Notes: generated by a model not told the origin, from the letters alone. A stretch of DNA of 64,000 nucleotides from Dryomyza anilis (GCA_951804985.1 OX638135.1:35357670-35421669), one strand, 5' to 3'; positions 1 through 11,887 are shown, counted from the stretch's first letter. A program made the numbers and translations.

Positions 1-71
1 TTAACAACTCATGGTCTATCACTTGCCAAATGAAATTCTAATCATTCTCAAATATTTGCAGAACGCTCCGC

Positions 72-945
72 ATGTCGTGTAAACCAAAATCTGATACTTT
101 CTGTTTTAGGTACGACTTGTCTAATGTCGACACTGCAAGCAAACGCTCTGTGTTACCTATTGTTGCGCAGATATTCGACATGCTGTGGTTGTTGAGTCCG
201 ATCATTATACGTACCAAGATCCTACTCCAGGAGATTTGGCTCCAGCATCTACAGTGGGATGATCCCCTTCCTGCAAATTTTAAAACTCTGTGGAGTCAAA
301 TAAAGGCAGATATCAATAATATAAATCGCATCAACATTTCACGTTATGTTTTTACACCACGTCATTCTCCTTGCGAAATACATGGTTTTGCGGAGTCATT
401 GCAACGGGCGTATGGATGCAGTCTTTATGTCAGAACAAAGGTAACTTTATTAATCGCAAAATCGAAAGTAGCGCGCATAAAGGCAAAATCGCTTCTACGA
501 CTTGAGCTATGTGCTGCCGTGTTACTTAGCCTCACCTGGATAAAGATAAAACATTAACTAGAATCCTTTTCACCTCAGATATACTTTTGGACGGATTCAA
601 AAATTTTCCTTCAGTGGCTAACTATGCACGCTGCAACCTTAAATTGTTTTGTTGCCAATAAAGTATCTGAACTTCAAATGGAAACTCAAAATATCAGCTG
701 GAACCAAAGTGCCATCGAAGCAAAATCCGGCGGATATCGTATTGCGAGGATGCAGTGCGATGGGGTTATTAGAGACGTGGTTTGCTGGTCCTAAGTACCT
801 GAAAAAGATAAAGAATATTGGCCTCAACTCAAATCCAATAAAGTACCTGTCAACAGAACGTCGACACCAGTGCAAATTATTCATCTGCCAGTAACGGAAT
901 TAAATAACACGTTTCTGCGAATAGTCGTCGAGATCCAGCGCGTGC
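72..945 (+). pseudogene. BEL/Pao retrotransposon pol relic, upstream part (RT C-terminus, A17-type region, RNase H)
   Basis: Translation from 72 to 557 reads like the region after the RT palm in BEL/Pao elements: a run 'KRSVLPIVAQIFD', then a hydrophobic LLSPIIIRTKILLQ block and WDDPLP, the signature of the Pao peptidase/RT linker. An RNase H-like segment follows in another frame (about 573-760: a 'WTDSK' motif, then 'KQNPADIV-RG'), then residues resembling the RNase H-integrase spacer up to about 945. At least two frameshifts and a missing A/D dipeptide in HGFA(DA) show it is dead. The coding continues after the LINE at 2730. The element's 5' part and any LTR lie outside the window. Family call is strong; exact domain edges are approximate. 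Confidence 0.85.
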
Positions 946-2729
946 ATTTTACTGACCCGGTTGATAAAACTAATCTCTTGGCAGAATTATTTGCAAATAA
1001 TTCAACGCTCTCAGATAGTAATCAACCACTGCCCGTCGTAGATTTTGTTTCTTCTGCAATGCCGGAAATTCATTTTCGAACTCGGGCAGTTAAAAAGGTT
1101 TTAGCAAACCTCAACATTAACAAAGCCTTTGGGCCAGATGGCATATCTGCCCATGTGTTGAAGAAGTGCGCGTCAACGCTGGCTTGTCCGTTGCGTAACC
1201 TTTTCAACATCTCCTACACGACAGGAGTCTTTCCATCTTGTTGGAAGGTTGCCAATGTTCAGCCAGTACCGAAAAAGGGAGAGGCTACGAACCCTGCCAA
1301 TTACCGACCCATTGCAATATGCTCAGCACTCTCCAAAGTAATGGAGAGCGTAATTAACTTCCACCTTGTGAACCATCTTGAGCACAACGAATTGCTCAGT
1401 GACCGCCAATATGGTTTCCGTAGGGCCAGATCCACAGGGGACTTGATGGCGGTCCTCTCCGAAAAGTGGAATAAATGTATTCTCCTTTTCGGGGAGAGTA
1501 AGGCTGTTGCTCTCGATATTTCCAAGGCTTTTGATCGAGTGTGGCATAAAGCCCTCGTTTCAAAACTAATTGCATTTGGTGTCGGTGAATCCTTTACTCG
1601 ATGGATATCGAGTTTTCTTCAGGGTCGTTCTATACGAGTTGCGATGGATGGTGTTTTTTCAGAACAACATTCCATCAATTCTGGAGTTCCGCAGGGTTCC
1701 GTCCTATCCCCATCCCTATTTCTGGTATTTATCAATGACCTTCTGTCATTGACCCAGAACCCAATTCATTCCTTTGCAGATGACAGTAACATTTGTCATT
1801 CATACTCGTTCAACAAGCGCCCAAACTCTTTGGAGATTGAGAGTAAAAGACGCACTATGAATGACACGCTCAATAATGACCTTAAATCAATCTCCGAGTG
1901 GGGTGTTGCAAACAGAGTAGATTTTAATTCAAGCAAGACCAAATGTTGTCTGTTATCTCACAAAAGAATGGATTCACTCCTCCCTCCCCTCAATATCGGT
2001 GCTGTGGATATTGCGCAGTGAGCTGCTCTTGACGTTCTGGGCATATCAATTCAATGTGATCTACGTTGGAATGATCACATATTTAATGTGTCGAAAGAAG
2101 CTGCCAAGTGCCTCGGTTTTTTAAAACGGTGTAAAACATACTTCACTCCTGCTGACCTGCGTACTGTCTACACCACCTATATTCGGCCTAAAATGGAATT
2201 CAATTCGCACATTTGGGCAGGAGCTTCAAAATCCTCCTTGGAGTTCCTGGACCGAATTCAACAACGTGCGATATATTTGATAGGGGATGAAAATATCTCA
2301 TCGTCTATTGGTTCTCTTGAGCACCGAAGGACCGTTGGGTGCGTAAGCCTGTTTTATAGGTATTACAACGGTAAGTGTTCGAGTGAAATACATGGCCTGA
2401 TTCCACCAGGTCGTGTGTTTTCTCGTTCAACTCGGGCATCAAATCAAGCCCATCCCTTCGTAGTCCACTCGACTCTCAACAGAACCACGCATTATAGAGA
2501 TAATTCGTTCTTCAGTCGCACGACACGTTTGTGGAACAATCTCCCTGCGTCCGTTTTTCCCGACATTTTTGATATTGGCAAGTTCAAAACAAACATTCAC
2601 CGACACTACTCCATCTTTCCCACCTCCATTTAACCTATCATCCCTTCTTACGATCAACACTGTGCATTGCATGAATAGGGGGCATCCCCTGAGCGTTGGT
2701 TAATTTGTAAAAAAAAAAAAAAAAAAAAA
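946..2729 (+). mobile_element. 5'-truncated Jockey/CR1-like LINE inserted in the BEL/Pao relic
   Basis: A non-LTR retrotransposon fragment with RT coding and a 21-nt poly-A tail (2709-2729). BEL-like coding is recognisable immediately before (…VEIQRVHF) and immediately after the tail (…IRFGGHLINANIPY), so this is an insertion into the BEL relic. The left edge (about 945-955) is inferred from the change in protein family; I cannot identify a clear target-site duplication. No ORF1 or endonuclease is present, as expected for 5' truncation. Confidence 0.8.
955..2633 (+). pseudogene. LINE reverse transcriptase (ORF2 C-terminal two thirds)
   Basis: The frame up to 2021 contains the non-LTR RT order: fingers motif 'GPDGISAHVLKKC', 'NYRPIAICSALSKVMES', 'RQYGFRRARST', palm A 'ALDISKAFDRVWH', 'SGVPQGSVLSPSLF' and the catalytic 'SFADDSN'. 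A stop near 2020 ends it; the same protein continues from 2088 to 2633 with the thumb and C-terminal region ('RPKMEFNSHIWAGASKSSLEFLDRIQQRAI', quoted in pieces: RPKMEFNSHIWAG, then LDRIQQRA) typical of Jockey/CR1/I-type elements. The protein would copy LINE RNA at a nick (target-primed reverse transcription) but lacks the endonuclease. Jockey versus CR1 cannot be settled by eye. Confidence 0.85.
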
Positions 2730-3782
2730 TTGAAAACGGTTATTCAAAGGTAGAAGTCATAAGATTTGGTGGTCATCTAATCAACGCCAATATACCTTAC
2801 GAAACTTACTACAGAAGCAACACCGATTCACTCAGTTGTACATCGAATTCCTGCATCGTACTAATATGCATGCATCAACGCGCGTAAGGACGTAAGAAAG
2901 GTGGTGAGGAACTGTATTCATTGTTTTCACTACAAACGGTAGTTTATGGGTCAGTTGATGGGCTTCCTTCCAGCGAATCTTCTAAAGGCACAGCGACCAT
3001 TCCTATTTTCAGGTGAGGATTTCTGTGGCCCTTTCTTAACCACGAATCGTATTAGGGGCAAGTCGCCCTACAAGACATATGCGGCGATCTTCGTTTGTTT
3101 CGCGTCGAAAGCCATTCATATTCAACCAGTCTCTGACCTATCTACTATTAATTTTCTTTTGTCTCTCAAAAGGTTTATTGGCGGGCGAGGTATACCACAG
3201 CACATAAATTGCGATAACGCTACCAATTTTGTTGGCGCCGACAATAAACGAAAGGCAATAAAAACAGAATTTTTTGAAAAACTGACCATAACGTGCTAAG
3301 TTTCAGCAGCAAAACGGGCTTTACGTTCGAATTTATTCCACAAAGGGCTCCACACTTTGGAGGCCTATCTGAGGCCGCTGTAAAGTCAGCCAAAACCCTG
3401 ATGCTCAAAAACGCAGCGCATGCAAATTTAAAGTTCGAAGAGCTTCAAAAAGTTTTAATAGGAGTGGAATTCATTAATTACTTTACAGCGCGTTACGTTT
3501 CTTAAACTGCAGTTTTTAGATAATGTGGTCACGTGAATACATTTTAAGTCTACAGCAACAGTCAAAGTGAACAAAACCAGAGCCCAATATACAAGTTGGT
3601 CAACTGGTAATTATTCACGAAGATAATAAAAGTGTCCGTGTACGAATAAACACTCAAACCACTGAACACGGCATTTTGAATATGAATTTCAAAACGAAAC
3701 ATAGCTCATATTTTTACACTAACGACCAGAGAAACTTCGGAGGTCAGGAAGACGTTGTCCAGACGGGCCCCCAACAAAATTA
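2730..3782 (+). pseudogene. BEL/Pao pol relic, downstream part (integrase)
   Basis: Resumes the BEL frame interrupted at about 945. The 'GGHLINANIPYE' motif before the integrase zinc region is seen at about 2770. The frame 2946-3299 has 'FSGEDFCGPF' (first catalytic Asp of the DDE core), 'YKTYAAIFVCFASKAIHIQ' and 'HINCDNATNFVG' (second Asp), as in BEL integrases. A frameshift near 3295 leads to 3293-3505 with 'FIPQRAPHFGGLSEAAVK', containing the third acidic residue. Weak similarity to the C-terminal 'WSREYL…' stretch continues to about 3780. Several frameshifts make it non-functional; no 3' LTR is recognised. Confidence 0.85.
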
Positions 3783-3844
3783 AGAATATTTAAAATATCG
3801 CAGAATTTAAACAATTATATATTATTGAAATGTAAAACCAATAA

Positions 3845-4610
3845 TGAATAGTTGAAATTTTTAATAGACACTGAAGCGGATGTCTCTGTGTGCAAAATAA
3901 AAAAAATCTCAAATATTTATACAGGTGAAGTGTCCAAATTAATGGAATAACGAGAGAAGCTATGGAATGTTTAGGTTCAGCAAATTTAAATTTGTCAATT
4001 ATGACAGTGAATATTCAACCTATTTTTCATATTGTTGATAATGATTTTCCAATCAGAACTGATGGAATTTTAGGGCGTGATGTTTTAGCTAAGTTTATAT
4101 GTCGAATAGATTATGAGACATTTACAATTGCTTTCAATATAAATAACCAAGAGTTTATTTTACCTATGATTTCTAAACAATTATATACAACAAATTTTAT
4201 TATACGAGCATAGAATCAATTGTGCTCTTGATATTAAAAGACATGAAGAGAATATAGTATTAATTGAAGAAATATCGAAAGGTACATTTTTAGGAAACAG
4301 TTTAATACCATCAAATGGAGTGGCACACGTAATAATATTAAATACCACTGATAGTGATCTAATTTTAAAAAGTCTCGATTGTAAAATACAACCTTTAAAA
4401 AATTATAATATTTGTTCTTACAATAAAATAAATACAAAAAATGAGAATAGTCTAACACTCCATTGGAGATTTTTAATGAATATTAATATATTTTTCATCT
4501 TCCTGGAGAAAAACTTAGCGTATACTATTTTTACACACAGCAAATACAAACAACAGATTTAACACCCGTTTATATAAAAAATTATAGATACAAAAAATAT
4601 CTTGTTTGGT
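3845..4610 (+). pseudogene. Ty3/gypsy retrotransposon relic: protease and start of RT
   Basis: Around 3855 a protease active-site block reads IDTEADVSV, i.e. the D-T/S-G-A-D motif with its Gly changed to Glu. The frame 3962-4213 carries 'DGILGRDVL', the second conserved protease block of errantivirus-type gypsy elements, and 4214-4600 continues with 'GTFLGNSLIP', 'VIILNTTDSD' and a frameshifted 'IFHLPGEKL', which in 17.6/297-type elements leads into the RT. The match stops near 4610 before the RT palm. Truncated at both ends, with stops and at least two frameshifts. Related to, but not the same copy as, the gypsy elements at 14-26 kb and 57-64 kb. Confidence 0.75.
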
Positions 4611-5202
4611 GCAAACAATAATGCAAACAAATACTTGAAGTTCTTGAAATATTATTTGCAACAACCAATTTAAATGATTTGTAGCAAATACTTAAATTGT
4701 TAATCGCAAACAACTGTATTATTTGTAACAATTACTTTTGATTACACAAAAGTGTTTCCCATAAATACTTCTATTGCTTCCAAACTGAATCCAAATTCCA
4801 CACATGCATGCATTGAACATATTTTGTTGTTACTCATTTAGCCATGGATGAAACGAATTTTCTGATTTACTTCTTCAAACTCTATGATCTCCAATGAGTA
4901 TTACACAAAATTTGTTAATTTGTACGAGTCGAATGTGAGTTTTGCGAAAAACTTTGAACGTTGCGTGAGGTTCGGCCCAGCACTAAAAACGACATGATTA
5001 CTTTCGGAAATACTCGGGCAAATAATTCCTCTTAAACAAGTGTTTCGTGCAAACACTTTAAATAATTAATATTTGAGGCAATTGACAAGTGTTTGTTCCA
5101 AACACTAATTAAAATTTACCATTTAAGACAAATAGATGCAGTAGTTAACAGAAGTATTGAATGTGTTTAGGGGGAGTAATTAATTGAACACTTACAAAGT
5201 GT
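4611..5202. other. AT-rich stretch without a gene; recurring AAACACTT-like words
   Basis: I see no coding signal. The words 'caaacac', 'aagtgttt' and 'gcaaacaa' recur on both strands (for example at about 4615-4760 and 5035-5110), suggesting an old diverged repeat. It ends where the palindromic repeat begins. Confidence 0.4.
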
Positions 5203-6074
5203 AGATTTCAAACGTTGTGTGACCAATTTTATTATTACTTTATTATTATGATGATGAGCTTTATTATTATAATTAAGACACATTTTTTAAAATTTTTACA
5301 ACTCATCTACGTTACGAAAAATAGTTCCAAATAAGCTATTAATTAAAATAAAATATTAATTACATATTACACTACAGCCGCATCCATACAATATTATAAA
5401 TTTAATTTTGATAAAAAGTAGCAGTAGGGTGTCGCATTTTTTATTTTTGTTCATGTCAAATTTTCAAAAATTTCAGTTCAGTCGCTCAGAAGCATTCGTT
5501 GACGACGGATGTATATTTGATTTTTTTAACCCATTAAAGCCTGCCGAATCAGATACACACCAGGAGAATACGCAGTGCAATTTTCCCTGTCATGTTTTCC
5601 CATAATGCGTGCATCAGATGCTAAGAATTTTGTTCGATTTTGCATCTAGCACCACCACATTATATATGTATGAAATTGTATATCTCTGCGGGAAATTCCC
5701 TCCATTTTAATCAAATATTTCATAAACAAATTTTTAAAAATATTCCGAAAAATTTCAGGAAGATAAAGTTTAAAACATTTTTTCGAAATTTTGAGGTTCA
5801 TATTTTATTTTGTGATAAAGTTTGCATCTGCAACATGGCGAAATCGTGCGATATTGATCGTGCAAATTTGATGCGATATTGATCGTGCAAATTTGATGCG
5901 ATATTGATCGTGCAAATTTGAATCGGTTTTTGTGCAAAATCTCGACGTGTAGGGAAAATTGAGTACGCAGCAAGAATCAGGAGACCCAAATCTAAAAGAA
6001 ATGAAAAGTTTCATTTCTGTGGACGCCAACAACCCACAATTTGTAGAACAGTGTAATTTGAAATGTTTGCAGGA
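5203..6074 (+). repeat. Palindromic repeat copy 1, left arm
   Basis: About 0.85 kb that reappears as reverse complement at about 50400-51220, with local matches such as the segment around 'ctgattcggcaggctttaa' and 'gcgggaaattccctcc', and again in both arms of a second copy at 52-53.5 kb. The left edge is set where similarity to the right arm starts ('gatttcaaacgttgtgtgacc'). It has no coding capacity. The arm is truncated relative to the right arm, which runs on to about 51960. Probably a foldback-type or long-TIR non-autonomous DNA element. Confidence 0.8.
5848..5922 (+). repeat. 25-bp tandem repeat, three copies, inside the palindrome arm
   Basis: Three head-to-tail 25-bp units starting 'gcgatattgatcgtgcaaat' (5848, 5873, 5898), identical except the last base. 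The opposite arm and the second copy have a single related 'tatcgcaagttatcgcacga' segment here, so this is an expansion private to this arm. Confidence 0.9.
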
Positions 6075-6085
6075 AACAGTCATTA
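6075..6085. repeat. Target-site duplication of the RTE-like LINE, left copy
   Basis: AACAGTCATTA here is repeated exactly at 50258-50268. The two copies bracket the LINE, which was later split by a 41-kb block. Confidence 0.8.
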
Positions 6086-6409
6086 CTTACTTACTTAAAT
6101 GGCCCTTACAACCGTGGGTCGGTTTTGGCCGCTGAGATGAAGGGCACCAGTCGGATCTGCTTTGCGCGCGCTGACGCCAGTTAGAAATACCAAGCGTTGC
6201 CAGGTTGTCCTAAACTTGTTCTTTCCAAGGCAGATTTGAACGCCCTCTTCTACGTTGTCCACCATCGAGTTTCGATTAAAGCACCTTCTTGGCTGGAGTG
6301 TTTCAACCATTCGTTCGACATTACCTATCCAGCGAAGCCTCTGGATCTTGATGCGCTTGACTATGTCAATGTCGTCGAATAACTCATACAGCTCGTGGTT
6401 TATCCTGTA
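6086..6409 (-). pseudogene. RTE-like LINE, 3' end (C-terminus of ORF2 and 3' tail)
   Basis: On the minus strand this encodes the C-terminal end typical of fly 'craniofacial development protein 2-like' RTE-type elements: NHELYELFDDIDIVKRIKI, then QRLRWIGNVERM, followed by a short degenerate tail. The 3' end has a short tandem tail (TAAG/GTAA repeats, 6086-6098 on the plus strand) rather than poly-A, as known for RTE-clade LINEs. Its N-terminal neighbour in protein order (…EYRIRI) lies 41 kb away at 47345. The two pieces have the same orientation and abut in the same reading frame. Confidence 0.85.
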
Positions 6410-6424
6410 TCACTGTTGCCAGAT

Positions 6425-7380
6425 ATACGGATTTGATGAAAATACGGATTTTGTACGGAATTAGCAATTCTGTTAAAATACTGTGAGAAAATTATGTTTC
6501 TGACGTTAATTTTTTTTATTTTTAGTTTCATACAATTTGTACTTCTTTTCCACGTGTTTTTTTTAACATGGCAATGCTGATAAAATTAAGAAAAATCTGA
6601 GCCCTTATGTAGAATACAACTGAGACCTGTTGTCACAGCAGTGTTGGCTTGCTTCAACCGTAACATTCCAAATGCTAGTATTGACAATTTCGGAGCATAT
6701 TTAAAAATAGTTTTCATTTATAGAACGCAGTTTCAAAGATCTCAGGATACTTAATTTTGTGGACCCTGCTTACTTTAAATTTTTGTTTTGATGTCGATAT
6801 CGTCCACGAGTAGTTTAATATACCAAAAAAAAAATAATAAAAAGAGACAGTTTTGAATGATATCTCGACGGATCTACGGAATTTCTGAATTGTTGATCGA
6901 GTAGTTGTTCTTCCAAATTCATCGGCTAAATGCTCACGCACTTTGGCTTGTATTAATTTGAATAAAACGAAAGTTAGAAAAACCGTGGATCAGAATAGCC
7001 ATAAGTTATCTGAAAACGAGAACGTATCCGTCGTAGTGGATACTAAAATGGATCGAAAACGAAGTGGATACTAAAATTGAACGAAAACGTACCGTTAAAT
7101 TCCATGACTCCGATTGCATGCCGTATTTTCCGTATATCGATAATAACACGTTTAACTTCGTTTCAATGGTACTATTTTCGTGCCGTAGTAGACGGACTTC
7201 ACCGTTTTATTTCCGTTGATACACTGCTACGCAGGTGTCGATTTTATTCCGTTATAGCCAAATGTTTGAAACATAAAAACAAAAATTTTGCAATTTTGTA
7301 AATAATTTTTACAAGCTTTTATATAACTTCACTTATTTGTTCGTTCATTAGTGTGTCTGGCACAAAAATATAAAATTTAA
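6425..7380. other. Left internal part of the composite block, no recognised gene
   Basis: AT-rich. A minus-strand frame at 6941-6714 begins with a helix-turn-helix-looking stretch (LADEFGRTTTRSTIQKFRRS) but is only 75 codons long with a low-complexity tail, so I do not call it a gene. Nothing else is recognisable. Confidence 0.35.
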
Positions 7381-7816
7381 CGCACTTCCTTATATCCGAT
7401 CGAGTTGAAATTTGGAACACGTACAGCATTCGGTATGGCACATATAAAAGTTCAAATTTTGGCGGATTGGGGGCGCTAAAGCTATTTTTGAACCGTGTGA
7501 GGTCGGTTCTATACGTAGAAAGTTGAAATTTAGAATATGTATAGTTTTAGACACGAGGAAATATATGGCAAACTCAGAACTTCGTATTTTGTCCGCAAGG
7601 GGGCGCATTTTCTATTTAAGGACCCTCTGAAGTGTGTTCTTCACCTAGAAAATTGAAATTCAAAACATGCATAGTATTGGCGACAGGGAAAAATTTGGCA
7701 AACTTAGAACTTCGAATTTTCTCCGCTAGAGGGCACATTAATTATTAATGGAACCTCTGAAGTGTGTTCTTCACCTAGAAAGTTGAAATATATAATACGT
7801 ATAGTATTGAAGACTG
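7381..7816 (+). repeat. Degenerate tandem repeat, 118-130-bp unit, about 3.5 copies
   Basis: Units are marked by 'gttgaaat' at 7404, 7522, 7652 and 7782, each followed by a 'cgtatag'-like word, '…ggcaaact(t/c)agaacttcg' and 'ctagagggc'. The array seems to resume at 13413-13480 ('gaagacatactcaaagtttcg…cgctagagggcg') on the other side of the 5.6-kb insertion. Confidence 0.75.
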
Positions 7817-7989
7817 AAATAAATAACCCTGCAGTGTAAAGGACTAGTTGAATACTAGTATTGGTCTAGTTCTCCGTAGACACTCGAATTCGACCCCATT
7901 TTGATACAATGAACTGTAATTTTTTCAATGCTCATGTCCTACGATGTGTCAATTGTCCCCTCTTGTTACTTTTAACCAGTTTATATACT

Positions 7990-8800
7990 AATTTTTTGCA
8001 AAATATAGAAAATGGCGCAAAATTTGCAAAAAATCATAAAATTGCAAATTTTCCACCTTCCAAATGCGCCTAATTTACAAAAGTTTTGCGCCTCTATAGA
8101 AGGGCGCAAAATGTAGAGAAAGGCGCAAAATGTTCAAAAAAAGCATAAAATTGCAAATGCGCCTAATTTACAAAATTTTTGCGCATCTATAGAAGGACGC
8201 AAAATATAGAGAAAGGCGCAAAATTTTCAAAAAAGCATAAAATTGCAAATGCGTCTAATTTACAAAATTTTTGCGCCTCTGTAGAAGGGCGCAAAATATA
8301 GAAAATGGCGCAAAATGTTCAAAAAAGCATAAAATTGCAAATGCGCCTTATTTACAAAATTTTTGCGCCTCTATATAAAGGCGCAAAATATAGAGAATGG
8401 CGCAAAATTTGCAAAAAATCATAAAATGCGCGTAATTTACAAAATTTTGGCGCCTCTTCAGAAGGGCGCAAAATATAGAGAAAGGCGCAACATTTTCAAA
8501 AAAGCCTAAAATTGCAAATGCGCCTAATTTACAAAATTTTTGCGCCTCTACAGAAGGGCGCAAAAATATAGAGAAAGGCGCAACATAATCAAAAAAGCCT
8601 AAAATTGCAAATGCGCCTAATTTACAAAATTTTTGCGCCTCTACAGAAGGGCGCAAAAATATAGAGAAAGGCGCAAAATAATCAAAAAGGCATAAAATTG
8701 CAAATGCGCCTAATTTACAAAATTTTTGCGCCTCTACAGAAGGGCGAAACATTTTCAAAAAAGCATAAAATTGCAAATGCGCCTAATATTCAGAATTTTT
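7990..8800. repeat. Minisatellite, about 90-bp unit, about 9 copies (GCGCAAAA-rich)
   Basis: The landmark 'taatttacaaaatttttgcg' recurs near 8071, 8166, 8256, 8346, 8431, 8524, 8617 and 8707 (85-95-bp spacing). Each unit has 'cctcta-agaagggcgcaaaa' and 'aaagcataaaattgcaaatg'. Several adjacent units are 93 bp, a multiple of three, which creates a fake repetitive minus-strand reading frame at 8776-8348. Degenerate units trail to about 9130, and the same 'ggcgcaaaa' words occur near the element's other end (13027-13065). Confidence 0.9.
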
Positions 8801-9992
8801 AGGCCTTTTTAAAAGACCGGAAACTACAGAGAAATGCGCTAAATTTTCAAAATAATAAACACAAAATGGAAAAAGCGCCAAAATGCAGAATGTTTGCGGC
8901 TTTTAAAATGATCGCAAAATATAGAAAAAGGCGCCAAATTTTCAAAAAAAAAACACAATTCATTTACAGAGTAAATATGCGTCATTTTCATTTTGTGTTT
9001 GTTTTGATAATTTTGCGCTTGTAAAGACGATAAAATTCTGTAAGTTATGCGCTGTTTTAAATTTGATTGTTATTGGAATAGTTTACGCCTTTTTGAGCTT
9101 TTCTCTCTACATTGCGCCTTTGTGTAAAAATTACTAACTATCTCCAGATTACTAATATTCTGTAAATTACCTTTTGAATTGTTCGCTTTTTTTAAATTTT
9201 GCGACTTAAAAAAACTTTTTGACATTATAATATTGGCCGGAAATATTCCTGAAAAATGACATACATTTTGTCTCGGGGTATCAATATTAAATCTAATTTA
9301 AACATTATAGGCGCATAACCATAGGCAATTTTAGACAACTTTAATAATTCGACTTAAAAAAAATCGATTTTTTTTAGAATTTTTGTATAGAATAAATTGT
9401 CAAATAGATGATTTTTAATTTAAATTTTACTTTAAATTGTCTATACTAAAGCGCCATAGTTTTTAAAAAATATTCATATTTTTTTGTATATCTTCGTTGT
9501 ACAACTATAAGTCCAAATACCGTTTTTGAAAGTTCGATAAAAGTTCGACAATTCATAGTTGTAGATGTGTTGGTGTATTTTTTATAATTAAAAATCAAAT
9601 ATTCACAAAATATAGTTTTTAAGTATGTCCAATGTAAATTAATTTAATAATTGGTGAAGTAACTATTATCTTTTAATTCTTGAATAAATGGTACAAAATA
9701 CTAGGTTAAATATTAAACTTAAGTTTGGTACAAATGGTACAATTGGTACAAATGTTATACTTAAAAAAAATCATATTAAAATATTTTTGGTTTTCGAAAT
9801 ATGCTGACTTGTTAAGTGAAAATAATCATTAAAAATACATTGTGTATATCTGAAGTAGTTTTCCAACGAGATGTCGGTATTGATCACCTTTAATATAATA
9901 CACAAATTGAATTTTGTTTCCAAAGGGTACTGAGATATGTACACCTTCCTAAAATCAGAGACCAAAAATAATTAATTTTTTCAAATTTATAT
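8801..9992. other. AT-rich filler between minisatellite and hAT element
   Basis: Decayed minisatellite to about 9130, then very AT-rich sequence with homopolymer runs. No coding signal, promoter or structured RNA that I can support. Confidence 0.4.
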
Positions 9993-10011
9993 GTAAAAAG
10001 CAAGGATTGAA

Positions 10012-10160
10012 ACCGTAACCGAAACCGATATCCGTTTAAAACCGTTTCATTTTTAAAACCGAAACCGTAACCGAAACCGTTATACGAAAATCAGAAATAA
10101 ACCGATATCCAAAACCGATATAAACGGTTTCGGTTTTATACCGGTTTAAAACGGTTTTTG
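10012..10160. repeat. Left subterminal AAACCG/CGGTTT repeats of the hAT element
   Basis: Many copies of 'aaaccg(t/a)aacc' and 'ccgaaaccg' plus their inverse 'cggtttcggtttt', spaced irregularly. Mirrored at 11888-12028. Confidence 0.85.
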
Positions 10161-10796
10161 TAAAGTAACTACAAATAGAAACAGAAAAACACATTTTATT
10201 TTATATAGAACATTTTAAGTAAAATGTCATTTAATAAAATTTTAAGTTCCCAAAATTTTTTCAATGCTAAAGAATATAAGCATCTTAAAAATAAGGTCTA
10301 TGAAGCTCTTTTGTAGCGGTAAATAGCTTCAAAAGTGCTTCAAAAGTCGCTTCAATAAGATAAAATAGACAAAATTATGTTTTTTTCGCTTTTCTTCGCT
10401 AAGCTAGTTCGATTGTACATATGCACATTATTATTTTTGTTTTATTTTTATACATAGTTTTTTTGTTAATTGTAAAATCATGAAGTTTACTTAAGTCAAG
10501 TTCTATGTGCATTATTTCATTCAACTTATAAAACAAACAAAAAAAAATAATAATAATATATGAACATTTTCACAGTGTACCTCATTTAGCTTATATATTG
10601 CTTTTTGTGTTTTTCTTTTTCACAAATCCGCTGATTCGTTTGAAAGTGCAACAACAACGGAAATGCAAATAAAGCACCATGACAATAAAGCAGCATCCAA
10701 GCTTTTGATAGAATTTTTGGCGGGACTTTTTTTGTACCACAAAGAAAACTTGTTGTTGTTGCCAACTAGATAACTGTACTAGATACATACATGAAG

Positions 10797-10885
10797 TGCG
10801 GTGTCATGCGACTGTCTGCTATCATGCGTCTGTCCGTTGTCATGCGTCTGTCTGTTGTCATGCGTCTGTTTGTTGCCATGCGATG
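10797..10885 (+). repeat. 20-bp tandem repeat, about 4 copies
   Basis: Units of the form 'tgtcatgcgtctgtctgt' with single substitutions, inside the hAT element. Confidence 0.8.
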
Positions 10886-11887
10886 ATTCCGGATAGCAAA
10901 AAAGAGTTGTCGTTGTGAAAGTGTGTATATACGAATCGTAATTCGTTATTGTTGTATTCTCTTCTTTCTGTTAGTGTTCGCTTTGTAGCGTTTGCGTTTA
11001 AGTCGCAAAAAAAAATGTTACCCTGCAAGATATTATTTGTGTTATCTTTACATGCGGTGCGTGCAGCATACGGATTTTTCTTAATCACTGACGAAAACAG
11101 AAATATGCCTATACGAAATATTTCATATATTTATTATGAATGTATAATATACATTGAACATATTATGTTCATTTTATTATGGCCTTGAGATTTTGAATTG
11201 TCTTGTCAACATCACTTGATTTATACAATTGTATTTTATTAGTTAATTCTTGTTAAAATATAATTCAAATTTTTTTGTTAGTAAAATAATTTATTTTTTG
11301 TTGAAGAAATTGAAAATATGGAAAATGAGTACAATTAGTGTTCGTTTTCGTAATTAATATGCAGTTTAAGATATTTGTCTTCGATCTTTTATTTAAAATT
11401 TAAAAAGTGAAATTTTGCAAGATTCTTGCAAGCAAGAGCAAGAAAGGTATTGTAAGAACAAGATCATATGTACCTATGCAAGAGCACGACTCAGCGTGTA
11501 AGAACAAGATTACCATTTCTTGCCTTGCTCTTGCAAATGATAATCACTATTTTACATATATTGCAGTTCACTGAATTGTTGAAATTTAATTTTTTAGCTT
11601 TTATGGTTGGACATTGTACAAAATTATTCTTCATTGCAATTAAGATCATATCTCAGGTTATGTCAGAAAGTTGCTTTTCATTGGTGTGTGGTCACGAAAT
11701 TTTAAATTAAAATTTTTTCTTGACGTAATCAATTAAATAATTAATAAAACACAATATTTTAACTAAAATAACACCAAACATTGTTTAAATTACGTTTTCC
11801 ACTTTACCCCAATATCATAATTTGAATATAACTTTGCACCACAATGTTAAGTTATTTGAAAAATATGAAAAATAGAAAATTTATACA

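Noticed and set aside
6714..6941. Transposase fragment with helix-turn-helix for the 41-kb block
   Set aside because: Only about 25 residues look plausible; the remainder is low-complexity and no second domain is found nearby.
8348..8776. Minus-strand 142-codon frame of repeating 'RPSVEAQKFCKLGAFAI' units
   Set aside because: It is the 93-bp minisatellite read in one frame; other units are 85-95 bp and break it. No start context and no family resemblance.
7990..8800. CRISPR-like array
   Set aside because: Regular spacing, but the whole 90-bp unit is repeated, including the would-be spacers, in a eukaryotic genome: it is a minisatellite.
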